Source: an uncultured Clostridia bacterium
Lineage (GTDB): Bacteria; Bacillota; Clostridia; JAAYHZ01
Direction of reading: 5' to 3'
Length of the DNA stretch: 64,000 nt
Assembly (NCBI GenBank): GCA_937894465.1
Contig: CALCRE010000133.1
Coordinates: 1 to 64,000 of the forward strand
Positions 37,022-45,047 of this stretch are shown piece after piece (within the stretch, counting starts at the first letter, position 1; each line of letters starts with the position of its first letter). A program made the position numbers and the translations under genes. The notes beneath the pieces are model-generated. The model was not told where the DNA came from, did not search any database, and was given only the letters and a program-made list of their open reading frames with translations.

Positions 37022-37723
37022 GATCGGGGAAAATTCCTGCCAAGTGACATCCTCTTTTTCCGTTTGCTCTTTAATAAATTGATTAAAGTCTTCTTTTGTA
37101 ACCGGCTTATCACCAATGGTATAGGAAATAGTAATACCTGTATCCCCTTGACTTGATTGGCTATATCCTAAAATATCTGTTTTTAAAGTATCCGCATCAA
37201 AGCTGATTTTGGCCGATCCGCTATCCGCTGCTCCACTTGAAAATATAAAAGAGCCGTCAGTTTTTAACTGTTGAAAGCTCCTGATGTAGATCATGTGTCC
37301 ATAAACCATGTTGCCATCATCATGCAATATGATATAAGCTTCCGGTTCATTGTGTCTGGACAGCTCTAGGACCACTTCGGGAACCAAGTCATCATCCATA
37401 CCAACGATGGTAAAGTGAGTGAGAGTATAAACTGCACCAAGTGCTTCCTTGTCGGTTAAAAAATCATTCAAGACCATCTTTTTCTTGTTCTGTACGCTAA
37501 AAAACTCATCCTCACTTAGCAATACCCCTTTATAGGACTTTAATAAGGAATGCTCCTCAAATGTGCTTGATGTCGTTACATCAGAGGTTGTAACTGTAGT
37601 GGTCACATCATTTATAGCACTGCTTTGGCTTATGTCAGGCTGTTCTGCGTTCCTATCTCCACATCCGATCAGGGAGACACACAATACCAATACAAATAGC
37701 AATCTTAATATTTTTGTCTTCAT
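36998..37723 (-). CDS. hypothetical lipoprotein
   Basis: A 241-residue secreted lipoprotein. The signal peptide ends LCVSLIGC (Cys21), followed by a Ser/Thr-rich linker (TTTVTTSDVTTSST) and a beta-rich domain (VPEVVLELSRHNEPEAYIILHDDGNMVYGHMIYIRS). Family not recognised. It lies between the two [2Fe-2S] copies. The last 25 bp of its coding region are repeated near 38270-38290, evidence that the tandem duplication covered its 3' end. Confidence 0.75.
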   Translation of the reverse strand: MKTKILRLLFVLVLCVSLIGCGDRNAEQPDISQSSAINDVTTTVTTSDVTTSSTFEEHSLLKSYKGVLLSEDEFFSVQNKKKMVLNDFLTDKEALGAVYTLTHFTIVGMDDDLVPEVVLELSRHNEPEAYIILHDDGNMVYGHMIYIRSFQQLKTDGSFIFSSGAADSGSAKISFDADTLKTDILGYSQSSQGDTGITISYTIGDKPVTKEDFNQFIKEQTEKEDVTWQEFSPINIDTAFA

Positions 37724-37851
37724 ATATTCATTACACCTATTACATCCTTTTTATCTTATTAAAAAACAAAATCGTAGATATTGATCTCAGGTAATTCCTA
37801 AAGACCTTTTGCAATTGAATTTTTTAAGAGTCAAACAATCAGTCATATACA

Positions 37852-38106
37852 TTATACTCCCTTCAGCTTTCCAAGCACCTTTTCTGCGAAAAATTCATGA
37901 AACCCTTCCTCGATAACACCGGTATATACGTCATCATCAACAATCACCGTAACACCTTCACGATTACATTTGCCTGCACAAAATCTACCTGACAGTGTAA
38001 TATCGGCACAAATTTCATTTTGCTCAATCATCCTTTGTAACAGCTCTATGATTTGCTGAGAGCCCTTCAGATGACAAGAACTGCCTACACAGATCTGTAT
38101 GTTCAT
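37852..38106 (-). CDS. [2Fe-2S] thioredoxin-like ferredoxin, copy 2
   Basis: An 84-residue near-duplicate of the protein at 36640-36894, with the same four cysteines. All four differences (MNIQICVGSSC..GS versus MNMRICVSSSC..GF) lie in the first 16 residues; the other 68 are identical, suggesting a recent duplication or gene conversion. It has its own promoter region and is followed by a 15-codon remnant of the hydrogenase gene instead of the whole gene. Confidence 0.88.
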   Translation of the reverse strand: MNIQICVGSSCHLKGSQQIIELLQRMIEQNEICADITLSGRFCAGKCNREGVTVIVDDDVYTGVIEEGFHEFFAEKVLGKLKGV

Positions 38107-38171
38107 ATATCACACCTTTTTAATAAATTGTTTCCCCAAAAAAAAGATTACTGGTTACAATTGCGCAACAC

Positions 38172-38232
38172 TCTATATATTCTATATAAAATTCGGTCAA
38201 CTAAACATAGCAAAAACCAACTTTATAGTCAA
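38172..38232 (-). promoter_or_regulatory. two overlapping promoter candidates before [2Fe-2S] copy 2
   Basis: Minus strand: (a) TTGACT at 38227-38232, 17 bases, TATGTT at 38204-38209; (b) TTGACC at 38195-38200, 17 bases, TATAGA at 38172-38177. In copy 1 only the TTGACT remains; both -10 boxes and TTGACC are in the deleted ~55 bp. Confidence 0.6.
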
Positions 38233-38299
38233 GACACAAATTTTTCCTTCACTTGCAGTATGACTTTTAAGCAAACGCCGTATCGATATTTTCCCAGCT

Positions 38300-38517
38300 A
38301 CATCCGGATTCTTATGTCCGTAATGTTTCAAAACCTTTCTTACGGGGTTCTCACATCTCTTAAAGCTTTTGCAATATCAGCATCTTCATATGTAAACATC
38401 GCCAAACGAAGCTCCCCATACCCCTATTTCTTGTTCCGGCGCATTGATTTCTACATAATTCACATAGGCGAGTAAATATAATCTGAAGGAATCATATGCT
38501 CATTGGATACACCAAAG
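38300..38517 (-). pseudogene. decayed gene, family not recognised
   Basis: Broken coding pieces on the minus strand: MVMLIFGVSNEHMIPSDYIY, then NYVEINAPEQEIGVWGASFG, then EDADIAKALRDVRTP in another frame. Stops and frame changes separate them. GGAG precedes the first ATG. They read like one former protein, but I cannot name it. Confidence 0.35.
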
Positions 38518-38546
38518 ATCAACATAACCATATATGCACTCTCCTA

Positions 38547-39293
38547 TTATAAAGGGCAATGATATCTCCGTTTTCCCTTGCTTGCGCTACCATATTCTAT
38601 TGCTTGTGTCGGGCAATCACAAATGCAAGCCATGCAATGGGTACAATTGTTAGCCCAAATCGGCTTTTCATCTTCCAAATAAATATTGTCCAATGGGCAA
38701 GCATCAACGCAAATTCCGCATCCAATACAAGAATCGGTAACAAGAAATTTTCTAGCATGAACAAAAAGTAGATAAAACCCGGTATTTATGATACCGCTTT
38801 TTAGGTGATCCGTGATGCCCACTTTCTTTTCATGCAAGTATCCGCCTTCTTTGATTTCTTTTGCAATCTGCGAAATCACCGGAGCTGCATGTATTACAAT
38901 CTGAATGGACTCTTCTTCCGACGGTATATTGAACATTGCAATATAGTTTTCAGGCATAACAACAGAGTCACAGCCCATGTATACAAATTGTTTATCCTTA
39001 CACAACTGTTCCAAATATTTACCTGCATTTCCATTGTCGTCACCACAGGTCATTATAAAATATGCTTTTTTGTTGCCGGTAAAGTCTGTGGAACGAATCC
39101 ATTCCTCAACAACCTTAGGTATTCTCCACGCATATGTAGGAACCACAAAAACCAAGGGATCGCCTGAATGGATTTTAGCTTTTTCTTGTTTTTTGATGCT
39201 ATCTTTTATGGAGTAAAGAAAAAAACCTGTTTTATCCGCAATAATCTTTGCTACATATTCACTGTTTCCTGTTCCGGAGAAGTAAAGTATCAT
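38547..39293 (-). CDS. EFR1-type flavodoxin / ferredoxin fusion
   Basis: A 248-residue protein. Residues 1-150 are a flavodoxin-like FMN domain (YFSGTGNSEYVAK at 4-16; MTCGDDNGNAGKYL). Residues 187-240 hold two [4Fe-4S] sites: CIGCGICVDACP and CTHCMACICDCP. The EFR1 group is common in anaerobes and moves electrons between low-potential carriers; partners are unknown. It is read in the same direction as the hydrogenase module but is separated by a decayed gene, so functional linkage is only suggestive. Confidence 0.9.
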   Translation of the reverse strand: MILYFSGTGNSEYVAKIIADKTGFFLYSIKDSIKKQEKAKIHSGDPLVFVVPTYAWRIPKVVEEWIRSTDFTGNKKAYFIMTCGDDNGNAGKYLEQLCKDKQFVYMGCDSVVMPENYIAMFNIPSEEESIQIVIHAAPVISQIAKEIKEGGYLHEKKVGITDHLKSGIINTGFYLLFVHARKFLVTDSCIGCGICVDACPLDNIYLEDEKPIWANNCTHCMACICDCPTQAIEYGSASKGKRRYHCPL

Positions 39294-39312
39294 CGTTCTT
39301 TCCTTTTGTCAT

Positions 39313-39609
39313 TTATTTTTTTACGCTCATACCAACAATCATACCGAATAGCATACCCAAACTAATACCAAGTGAAAGGGGAATGACTCCTAAAGAACTC
39401 AGTGCAACACCAATACACATTCCAAGACTCATACCTAGTGCCATATGATTTTCCTGCCCTTTATCATCCGATTGTTCTTCTTCATTTTGTTCTGACCGAT
39501 TCTTGCTCTCTATTGAACCCGTCTTCTTTTTTGAAAAAATGACCACAATAATGGCTAGTGCAAGTCCGATCACAATCCAAGGCAAAGTACTTTCTATAAA
39601 TTCCACCAT
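39313..39609 (-). CDS. small membrane protein with Gly/Met-rich C-terminal helices
   Basis: A 98-residue protein: one transmembrane helix near 8-26, a charged linker (KKKTGSIESKNRSEQNEEEQSDD), then a Gly/Met/Leu-rich hydrophobic stretch of about 40 residues with repeated (S/L)LG(M/I) steps (LGMSLGMCIG, LSLGISLGMLFGM) that could form one or two glycine-zipper helices. GAGGAA precedes the ATG. Family not recognised; gap to the EFR1 gene is 19 bp. Confidence 0.6.
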   Translation of the reverse strand: MVEFIESTLPWIVIGLALAIIVVIFSKKKTGSIESKNRSEQNEEEQSDDKGQENHMALGMSLGMCIGVALSSLGVIPLSLGISLGMLFGMIVGMSVKK

Positions 39610-39697
39610 GAATCATTCCTCGATGAGTTTTTATATATTTACAATCCAACCATATTCATTATATCAAAGATGAACGAAACATTGGTAATGAATTCTT

Positions 39698-40822
39698 TTA
39701 AAATTCCATCAGTTTCGGTTTATATTCGTCCGGTAGTTCTTCTTCGCTTAAGAATTTGAAATCATCATCATTTAAAATCGGAATAAACACTTCATATGGA
39801 ATTTCGGAAAATTCACAGGCATACATATTAGCACCAAACCACATACCTTCTTTGTTGCTCAAGTTTAATCCTCTGGCAAACTTTGTGAAGTTCGAGCAAT
39901 CATGAACAACCAAATCCCAGTTTTCTTCATCGGCGATCTTCATGAATTTCAAAGATAATTCCCTGCTCCAAACAGGAGATATATAGCCTTGTCTGCAAAT
40001 ATACATATTCTCACCGAAATAATTGTATATATTATTTTCGTTCAAATGCAATTCCGCACAATTGATAAAATCGAGTTTGGTTTCTAATATCTTTTGCTTT
40101 TTCTTGAAAAATGTTTTAAAAAACTCCGGTGTCATAGGCGTTTCAATACCGACGCTTTTAATATATTTTTTAGCGATGCCAATGTTTTCAATCACTTGGT
40201 CCGAACAATTTGTTGCACCTAAGTTAAAGCGTAATTCATTCAGACCGGCTTGGCCTAATGCTTTCAAATTCTCTTCGGTAGCCAAAGTTCCATTGGTGTA
40301 CAAATGTTGATGAATTTTCTCATCACTGAACTTTTTTATAACCGGATAATATTTTTCAATCTCCATGAAGGGTTCCAAATAAACGTAGGAGATACCGGTT
40401 GGCTTTTGATGAATGGAAAGAAGCAAATCAATATCCTTCTCATAAAATTTGCTACCACCGATCTCCCACATACCTTCACCTACCGGAGAGATATTCTCCA
40501 GTTCACCGTAGTTATAGCAGAACTTACAATTTAAATTACATTTATTGGTTTTCCTGATTGCACTCAAACCGGTGCCCAACAGACACGAACAACAGCCTTT
40601 GGGGAATTTGTTATCGTTCCCTATATAATATGTTCTATTCTTCAAGGTTTTTAAACCCTTTATTTCCGACATTAATTGTTCATTTCTATGATCGATGGCT
40701 TCCTCAATTTGTGTAAAGACAGAGTAAATAATTTCTTCATGTTTTGAATTAATCTCTTCATCTTCAGACAATTGTGATAAATAATCAAACCATATCAATG
40801 CATCATTCTTTGAAATTTTCAT
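39698..40822 (-). CDS. radical SAM protein
   Basis: A 374-residue enzyme with the radical SAM cluster motif TNKCNLNCKFCYNYGE (CxxxCxxC) near 92-107, then VYLEPFMEIEKYYPVI and HLYTNGTLATEENLKALGQAG, the usual TIM-barrel strands. An N-terminal helical extension carries extra cysteines (KGCCSCLLGTG) just before the cluster. The type resembles uncharacterised clostridial radical SAM proteins; no precursor peptide or partner gene was seen nearby. It has its own promoter at 40860-40888. Confidence 0.85.
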   Translation of the reverse strand: MKISKNDALIWFDYLSQLSEDEEINSKHEEIIYSVFTQIEEAIDHRNEQLMSEIKGLKTLKNRTYYIGNDNKFPKGCCSCLLGTGLSAIRKTNKCNLNCKFCYNYGELENISPVGEGMWEIGGSKFYEKDIDLLLSIHQKPTGISYVYLEPFMEIEKYYPVIKKFSDEKIHQHLYTNGTLATEENLKALGQAGLNELRFNLGATNCSDQVIENIGIAKKYIKSVGIETPMTPEFFKTFFKKKQKILETKLDFINCAELHLNENNIYNYFGENMYICRQGYISPVWSRELSLKFMKIADEENWDLVVHDCSNFTKFARGLNLSNKEGMWFGANMYACEFSEIPYEVFIPILNDDDFKFLSEEELPDEYKPKLMEF

Positions 40823-40859
40823 ATAGTTTATCTTCTTTTCTCCTGTGATATCGGTCTTT

Positions 40860-40888
40860 ATTATATATCCTCACCGATTTCCTGTCCA
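40860..40888 (-). promoter_or_regulatory. promoter of the radical SAM gene
   Basis: Minus strand: -35 TGGACA (40883-40888), 17-base spacer, -10 TATAAT (40860-40865), about 38 bp before the ATG. Confidence 0.75.
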
Positions 40889-41203
40889 TTTTTATTTTCA
40901 ATCAGCCCGATCAGGTGAAACCCACTGAAAATGCATGAACATTTCTACACAAAAGGCATGCAATAGACATTACTTTATACACCTGTCTTCTTTTAATTTA
41001 CATACCAATCATAAAGGCTTCATTCAATATAATTTTCTCCATAACAAGCTTTGATCCCCTTTAACTCCAGGCCTGTACGTAGCTGACTGTTATAGGTGAT
41101 GTCTGACATAAAAGACCAATCACAACCAACGAAAATAAGGTTTCCAAAGATAATGTATATCCTATGCTCGCTTCAAAGGCTGTTGGCTTGATCTTCGGTT
41201 GAC
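40889..41203. other. intergenic stretch without a clear gene
   Basis: AT-rich sequence. On the minus strand two competing short frames can be read around 41020-41190 (one with GNLIFVGCDWSF, one with a hydrophobic TLFSLVVIGLL), but neither has a start, a ribosome binding site or recognisable homology. Confidence 0.4.
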
Positions 41204-41244
41204 ACAAAAAAACACCAATCAAGAGGCGTTCTCTTCATTGGTGC
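41204..41244 (-). terminator. rho-independent terminator of the metal-transport operon
   Basis: Minus strand: CACCAAT pairs with ATTGGTG, with an inner AAGAG/CTCTT helix, followed by TTTTTTT. It begins about 30 bp after the stop of the HMA-domain gene. Confidence 0.9.
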
Positions 41245-41273
41245 TTCATCTGTCATTTGAATCATCTTCCAAT

Positions 41274-41507
41274 TTATTTGGCTTTGACTTGAGTTTTTAA
41301 AACTTCGTACCCAAGTGTAGTAATAGCCTTTTCAACGTCTTCAACGGATACCTTTCCTTCATCAAAGTCAAATTTGACTTTGCTTGAGTTAAACATCACC
41401 TTGACGCTTTCTTTTTCCACACCGTCCAACGACTTTGTTGCGTTTTCAATCTTCATGGCACATGACGGACATGTTAATGTTTCTAATTGAATGGTTGCTT
41501 TTTGCAT
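41274..41507 (-). CDS. heavy-metal-associated (HMA) domain chaperone
   Basis: A 77-residue CopZ-like metallochaperone with the metal site TCPSCAMKIE (Cys13, Cys16) and the beta-alpha-beta-beta-alpha-beta pattern ending in ITTLGYEVLK. The adjacent P-type ATPase lacks its own N-terminal HMA domain, so this protein probably delivers metal to it. The site reads CPSC rather than the usual GMTCxxC, and the Met before it is replaced by Thr/Leu. The metal cannot be told from sequence. Confidence 0.9.
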   Translation of the reverse strand: MQKATIQLETLTCPSCAMKIENATKSLDGVEKESVKVMFNSSKVKFDFDEGKVSVEDVEKAITTLGYEVLKTQVKAK

Positions 41508-41544
41508 ATATTTTACTCCTTTTCATAATGATTTTTTGCACTTT

Positions 41545-43398
41545 CTAATATCTTAATCTGTAACGAAGCAGTCTCATACCGTTTAAAATGACCACCAATA
41601 TACTCCCTTCGTGTACTAACATCCCTATTGACATATTCATCCACTCACTAAAGAATACACTTGCCAGTAGAACCAACACAACTCCTACTGCAATCCAAAT
41701 GTTTTGGCGCATGTTCCTAGCCGTTGCCTTTGTTAAGCCTAGTGCATGAGGTAAGCGACTAAAGTCTGAATTCATCAATACGACATCCGATGTTTCAATG
41801 GCCACATCCGTACCGCTTCCCATTGCAATCCCTATTTGTGCCAAAGCCAGTGAAGGGCTGTCATTTACACCGTCTCCGACGAATGCAACAATGTGACCTT
41901 TAGAGATCAAGTCCCCAATATAGGCTGATTTATTTTCCGGTAACATATGTCCGTGAGCCTCTGTCAATCCTAACTCTTGAGCAACCAAGTCAACCGTTCC
42001 TTGGTTGTCTCCGGATAATACCACCAAGTTCTTAACACCAAGCCTTTTCAACCTTTGAAGATCCGCCTTAACACCCGGACGTATTTGGTCACGAATGCCC
42101 ATTAACACTTTGAGTTCGCCGTCTACTGCCGTCAGAACCAAAGAGTTACCTTTCTTTTCGAATTGAGCAATATCTGCACGGGCTTTTTCATCCATACGAA
42201 CATTTTCTTGCTCCATCAGTGCAACATTGCCAACGGCCACTCTATGTCCGGCTACTTGAGCCACAATTCCGCCGCCTTTTACAACATCCGTTTTTTCAAC
42301 GGTATATAATTCAACATCTCCAATATATTCTACCACAGCTTTGGCCAATGGATGATCCGATTCTCTTTCAACACTAGCAAGATAACCTAATACTTCATCA
42401 ACGTTATCAATGTAGACTTCTTTATCTGCTACTTTGGGATTGCCCACTGTCAATGTACCTGTCTTGTCAAACACGATAGTGTCCACTTTACTAAAATCAT
42501 GAATTACTTCACTACCTTTTAAAAGAACACCATGTCGTGCACCATTGCCAATTCCTGCTACATTTGAAACCGGTACGCCGATGACCAGTGCTCCCGGGCA
42601 TCCTAAAACCAATATGGTTATGGCAAGTTCAATGTCTTTTGAGAATATCCAAACAATGATCGCAAGAACTAAAACCGCCGGAGTATAGTATTTAGAAAAC
42701 CTATCAATGAATCGTTCCGCTTCTGATTTTGAATCTTGTGCCTCTTCAACCAACTCAATGATTTTACCGAATGTAGTATCTTCTCCTACGCGATCTGCTA
42801 CAATTTGAATGGTTCCGTTTTCTAAAATGGTTCCGGCATATACACCTGAATCTTTCTTTTTACTTACCGGAACAGACTCGCCGGTGATGCTTGCTTCATT
42901 AATATGACCGTCACCTGATAATACTGTTCCGTCTACAGGAACTTTGGCACCGGTTTTAACAAGTAGAATATCGCCTACATCAACTTCATCGACTTCTACT
43001 TCTACAAACTCGCCGTTTTCCATTTGTTTCAAAGCACTCTCAGGAGCCATTTCGGTCAGTTCCTTAATTGCAGAGCGAGTTTTGTTCAGTGTACGTTGTT
43101 CCAAATAGGCTCCAAATAAGAACAAAAATGTAACAATAGCCGATTCTTCAAGGTTCTTAATGAAGAATGCTCCGACAACAGCAATGGTAACTAAAACATC
43201 GATACTAACCACTTTAACTCTTAATGCTTGATATGCTTGGATTGCAATAGGCGCAACCCCTAAGATCGAGGCGATCGCAAAAGCCCAAACGGCTACCGTT
43301 TCATTTTTAAATCCTAATTCGAAGGTAAACCCTATAACGATTAGAATCGCACTGATCACTGTTATATTATTTTTCTTACTTAGTATAAATCTCTGCAT
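41545..43398 (-). CDS. heavy-metal P1B-type ATPase with CPG membrane motif
   Basis: A 617-residue metal-transporting ATPase. Motifs: TGES (actuator), LGCPGALVIGVPVSN (membrane metal motif, CPG), FDKTGTLTVG (phosphorylated Asp), ESDHPLAK, VGDGVNDSPSLALAQIGIAMGSG and a C-terminal HEGSILVVILNGMRLL typical of Zn/Cd/Co-type members. Most P1B ATPases have CPC, SPC or CPH; CPG is unusual and leaves a single Cys in the transport site. There is no N-terminal HMA domain, but a separate HMA protein follows 37 bp downstream. Together with the RIC-like gene upstream this suggests iron or heme-related export, which is inference. Confidence 0.92.
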   Translation of the reverse strand: MQRFILSKKNNITVISAILIVIGFTFELGFKNETVAVWAFAIASILGVAPIAIQAYQALRVKVVSIDVLVTIAVVGAFFIKNLEESAIVTFLFLFGAYLEQRTLNKTRSAIKELTEMAPESALKQMENGEFVEVEVDEVDVGDILLVKTGAKVPVDGTVLSGDGHINEASITGESVPVSKKKDSGVYAGTILENGTIQIVADRVGEDTTFGKIIELVEEAQDSKSEAERFIDRFSKYYTPAVLVLAIIVWIFSKDIELAITILVLGCPGALVIGVPVSNVAGIGNGARHGVLLKGSEVIHDFSKVDTIVFDKTGTLTVGNPKVADKEVYIDNVDEVLGYLASVERESDHPLAKAVVEYIGDVELYTVEKTDVVKGGGIVAQVAGHRVAVGNVALMEQENVRMDEKARADIAQFEKKGNSLVLTAVDGELKVLMGIRDQIRPGVKADLQRLKRLGVKNLVVLSGDNQGTVDLVAQELGLTEAHGHMLPENKSAYIGDLISKGHIVAFVGDGVNDSPSLALAQIGIAMGSGTDVAIETSDVVLMNSDFSRLPHALGLTKATARNMRQNIWIAVGVVLVLLASVFFSEWMNMSIGMLVHEGSILVVILNGMRLLRYRLRY

Positions 43399-43435
43399 TT
43401 AATTCACTTCCCTTCTTTGTGATAAAAGAATCATG

Positions 43436-43738
43436 CTATGCGTGATAAGCTCTATCTATTTCGCTTAACATATTGTAAACAGCTTCATAGCTTTCACATA
43501 CGTCCCCCGGAACGGTATAGTTATTTGTAACGTCACGCAATCTTGTAAATTCTTCATTTAATTCTGGATTATTTGTTCCTGAGTCTTTTGTTTTCTCATG
43601 GATTGTATCAAATAACTTTTTAACCTCATGAAATTCCGGATGACTACCTCCATGTACCCGTGCTACAATCGGTACATATTGCCCTAATGTCTTAAAAATC
43701 TTTTCATTAGCTTTCTTAAACGATACTTGTTTTGTCAT
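43436..43738 (-). CDS. RIC/ScdA-like hemerythrin-type protein (putative Fe-S repair)
   Basis: A 100-residue helical protein: LGQYVPIVARVHGGSHPEFHEVKKLFDTIHEK and TVPGDVCESYEAVYNMLSEI. The spaced His and Glu residues (RVHGGSHPEFHEV) resemble half of a di-iron hemerythrin site, as in RIC/YtfE/ScdA proteins that repair nitrosylated Fe-S clusters. The ATG at 43738 follows GAGGGAAG; an upstream start at 43780 would run into the -10 box. First gene of the operon with the P-type ATPase and HMA chaperone, behind an FNR/HcpR-like site. Confidence 0.68.
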   Translation of the reverse strand: MTKQVSFKKANEKIFKTLGQYVPIVARVHGGSHPEFHEVKKLFDTIHEKTKDSGTNNPELNEEFTRLRDVTNNYTVPGDVCESYEAVYNMLSEIDRAYHA

Positions 43739-43778
43739 AATACTTCCCTCTTTCATCAATTTTTTGCCTATGGTTAGC

Positions 43779-43820
43779 ATACTATGGTTCAGAAAAAAAT
43801 AATTTGACGCAGGTCAAATT
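43779..43820 (-). promoter_or_regulatory. CRP/FNR-type (HcpR/FNR-like) operator and -10 box
   Basis: Positions 43801-43820 form a perfect palindrome AATTTGAC-N4-GTCAAATT, the spacing used by CRP/FNR regulators. A -10 box TAGTAT lies at 43779-43784. The palindrome centre is then about 40 bp upstream of the expected start of transcription, the class II activator position (-41.5). No good -35 is present, as expected for an activated promoter. Confidence 0.65.
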
Positions 43821-44083
43821 TAAAAAGTTTTTATCTTTTTTTGTTTATTCACACTTTCGACTCATACCATAGGTATATCTACATGTGCAATATAGTTTCT
43901 CCCCTTAGGACCATTTCCGTTAGCATCTCATGTAATCTTGGAATTTCGCCGATTAATAAGGAGATTCCATATCCCGCATACCCCAAAGGTCGGCAGATTC
44001 CATCATTAATTTGTTGATCTTATATCAGACATAATTGATAATCACAATCTTTGAACCTATAAGGTGCTTCCGAAAACCGGCAT

Positions 44084-44262
44084 ACATATGTCACATTGTT
44101 TCCACAATTCGTTGGATTACACTCGATCATCATACGATCAATATGCTTCCGGTTTTCCTCCTACAATCATAAAGCGTTTAGAAATATTTCTGAGACGGCT
44201 TTTCCAACCACATCGCAACCATAGGGTATACTACCGCCAAACAAAATTAACAGGTCAGCCTG
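44084..44262 (-). pseudogene. decayed YdcF-family (DUF218) gene
   Basis: Pieces in different frames: ADLLILFGGSIPYGCDVVGKA, then KRFMIVGGKPEAY, then TNCGNNVTY, the order and motifs of YdcF-like proteins with most of the middle missing. It begins directly after the ABC ATPase stop codon. The 260 bp between it and the FNR-like operator hold no gene that I can see. Confidence 0.65.
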
Positions 44263-44270
44263 TGGAATTG

Positions 44271-45023
44271 TTAAAAGCCTTGGCTTTCTAACCAATCAGA
44301 CAACTTTTTCTCACGTAATGATCTTTTCTCGCTATTATCCTCATATTTTCCTAAATTCAGTTGGTCTTTTATGTTTCCGTCAATCAAATAGATCACCTTA
44401 CTTGCTCTGGCGGCAACTTTCATATCGTGTGTGACGATAATAACGGTGGTTCCTTCTGCATTGATTAAATTGATGATATCCATCACTTCCCGTGTGGTAC
44501 TGCTGTTCAGTGCTCCGGTCGGTTCATCTCCGAACAAAATATCCGGCTTATTGATCAATGCTCGGCAAATTGCTGCGCGTTGTAATTGCCCACCTGAAAC
44601 CTTCTTAATATCATGGGTTGCTATATTTGTTATCCCTGTCTTTTTCATTAATGCATCTGCATTTTGATTGACCTGCTCTCGAGGCAGTGTACCTGCTTTA
44701 AATCCGGGAAGTACGATATTGTCCCGTATGGACATGTTTTTTAATAAATAGGAGTGTTGAAAAATAAAGCCCATCTGTCTTAACCTGACTTCACTCATCT
44801 TTTCATCCGGCAGCTTTGTAATTTCTTTACCACAGAGTACCACCTCCCCAAAAGTTGGTCTGTCCATTCCGCTTATGCAATAAAGAAGAGTTGATTTACC
44901 GGAACCGGATGGACCCATAACGGCTGTAAACTCGCCTTCTTCAACCTTAAAGCTTATATCATTTAACACCTTGGCATCTTCATAAACCTTGCTTAAATTT
45001 TTTACTTCTATTATTGTATTCAT
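44271..45023 (-). CDS. ABC exporter ATPase (MacB/LolD type)
   Basis: A 250-residue ATP-binding subunit. Walker A GPSGSGKST (residues 36-44), Q-loop GFIFQHSYLL, signature VSGGQLQRAAICRAL (~142-156), Walker B PDILFGDEPTGAL and switch His VTHDMKVAA. The GALN after the Walker B Glu and the FtsX-type partner place it in the antimicrobial peptide/lipid exporter group. It lies 24 bp after the permease gene in a TetR-controlled operon; the C-terminal 30 residues are an extension beyond the ATPase fold. Confidence 0.95.
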   Translation of the reverse strand: MNTIIEVKNLSKVYEDAKVLNDISFKVEEGEFTAVMGPSGSGKSTLLYCISGMDRPTFGEVVLCGKEITKLPDEKMSEVRLRQMGFIFQHSYLLKNMSIRDNIVLPGFKAGTLPREQVNQNADALMKKTGITNIATHDIKKVSGGQLQRAAICRALINKPDILFGDEPTGALNSSTTREVMDIINLINAEGTTVIIVTHDMKVAARASKVIYLIDGNIKDQLNLGKYEDNSEKRSLREKKLSDWLESQGF

Positions 45024-45047
45024 TTTTCACCTTCCGAGTGACTTATT

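Larger units (their letters stand above)
37807..38290. repeat. duplicated segment, copy 2
   Basis: Second copy of 36595-37021, offset by 1212 bp at its left end. It contains a 5' stub of the hydrogenase gene (MYMTDCLTLKK..., then divergent), a complete [2Fe-2S] gene, the fuller upstream region and a 3' stub of the lipoprotein gene. Homology ends at the shared GTATCGATATT. Confidence 0.95.

Noticed and set aside
38291..38546. Possible third copy of the duplicated [2Fe-2S] segment
   Set aside because: Homology stops at 38290; what follows is a different decayed gene.
41020..41190. Short minus-strand coding remnant
   Set aside because: Two different frames look equally plausible and neither matches a family I know, so no gene is called.
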